A stretch of DNA of 6,949 nucleotides, taken from positions 1-6,949 of the forward strand of contig JAFWYI010000198.1 of the NCBI GenBank assembly GCA_017522745.1. The letters run 5' to 3'. Positions 6,379 through 6,949 of this stretch are shown here, in pieces (position 1 is the first letter of the stretch; every line of letters begins with the position of its first letter). This stretch comes from Mailhella sp. (lineage in GTDB: Bacteria > Desulfobacterota > Desulfovibrionia > Desulfovibrionales > Desulfovibrionaceae). A program made the translations under genes and the position numbers. The notes beneath the pieces are model-generated. The model did no database searches and was not told the origin of the DNA. It saw only the letters and a program-made list of their open reading frames with translations.

Positions 6379-6949
6379 CTACATCATCATATTCGGCAGG
6401 AAGAGGCTGAACGCAGGAACGTAGGTAAGGAGGAACAGAACTGTGATCGTGAGTGCAACCATGGGAAGAGCTGCCTTGGCGATGGCTTCAACCTTCAGGC
6501 CGGAAGTGGCGCTGGCAACGAAGAGGTTGGTGCCCACGGGAGGAGTGATGAAGCCGATGGCAAGGTTCACTGTCATCACGAGGCCGAAGTGGATGATATC
6601 CACACCCAGCTTGATGGCGATGGGGGCAAGGATAGGCGTGAGGATGATGGTGGCCGCGGCGGGTTCCATCAATGCACCTACGACCAGCAGGAAGAGGTTG
6701 ATGAGCAGCAGGATGATATACTTGTTGTTGGAAACTTCGAGGATGGCCTGAGCGATGGTTTCAGGCACCTGTTCCAGAGCAAGCAGGTAGCCGAAGCTGC
6801 TGGCCATGGCGATAAGGAAGATGATGACGGCGCTGGAAGTGCAGCATTCCACGCAGATGCTGAAGAAGTTCTTGCGAGTGATGCCCTTGTAGACGAATAC
6901 GCCCACGAACAGGCCGTAGCTGGCGGCGATGGCCGCAGCTTCGGTGGGG
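6379..6949 (-). CDS. dctM: TRAP transporter large permease subunit (DctM family), C-terminal part
   Basis: This is the large membrane subunit of a tripartite ATP-independent periplasmic transporter, which uses an ion gradient to import an organic acid captured by a periplasmic DctP protein. The frame stays open to the right edge, so 190 codons including the stop are visible and the N-terminal half is missing. Family landmarks appear in order: PTEAAAIAASYGLFVG at the visible start, a long hydrophobic segment around FFSICVECCTSSAVIIFLIAMA, YIILLLINLFLLVVGALMEPAA, the IILTPILAPI segment, and HFGLVMTVNLAIGFITPPVG, the most characteristic DctM motif. A last transmembrane helix (MVALTITVLFLLTYV) precedes the C-terminus. 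The small permease and binding-protein genes are presumably further right. Position at the head of a sulfonate lyase operon suggests isethionate or a related sulfonate as cargo. The GTG at 6906 is not a start; upstream codons fit the family. Confidence 0.93.
   Translation of the reverse strand, partial: PTEAAAIAASYGLFVGVFVYKGITRKNFFSICVECCTSSAVIIFLIAMASSFGYLLALEQVPETIAQAILEVSNNKYIILLLINLFLLVVGALMEPAAATIILTPILAPIAIKLGVDIIHFGLVMTVNLAIGFITPPVGTNLFVASATSGLKVEAIAKAALPMVALTITVLFLLTYVPAFSLFLPNMMM

Overview
The window most resembles a sulfite-reducing member of the Desulfovibrionaceae (Desulfovibrio, Bilophila or Mailhella type). This rests on three things: a GC-rich background, an FtsY C-terminus of ordinary bacterial type, and an operon built around an anaerobic glycyl radical enzyme that looks like a sulfonate C-S lyase fed by a TRAP transporter. 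The genus is inferred; there is no rRNA or other decisive marker.

Layout. Positions 2-340 (+) are the last 112 codons of ftsY, the signal recognition particle receptor GTPase. A very long GC-rich hairpin (354-402) follows. Next is a single AT-rich gene (460-1536, +) encoding a PD-(D/E)XK nuclease-fold protein of unknown role, the only clearly foreign-looking piece of the window. A second hairpin (1550-1594) separates it from a convergent four-gene block on the minus strand, which reads from the right edge leftwards: a TRAP transporter large permease subunit (6379-6949, 5' part outside the window), a glycyl radical enzyme of 830 residues (3799-6291), its radical-SAM activase (2839-3747) and an iron-containing alcohol dehydrogenase (1661-2815).

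How the operon probably works. The TRAP permease imports an organic acid, most likely a C2 or C3 sulfonate. The activase puts a radical on Gly805 of the glycyl radical enzyme. The enzyme then splits the C-S bond (isethionate to acetaldehyde plus sulfite is the best guess), and sulfite serves as terminal electron acceptor. The alcohol dehydrogenase either reduces the released carbonyl product or makes the hydroxy-sulfonate substrate from its aldehyde. Active-site positions and total length agree with what I recall for isethionate sulfite-lyase IslA, but the substrate (isethionate, or 2,3-dihydroxypropane-1-sulfonate) cannot be settled from sequence alone.

Intergenic structure is notable. Hairpins sit between dctM and the glycyl radical enzyme gene and between that gene and the activase gene. 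The latter shares a 14-base word with the hairpin after ftsY. No RNA genes, CRISPR arrays, insertion sequences or att sites were seen. I found no clear new multi-gene system; the least explained item is the lone nuclease-like gene.
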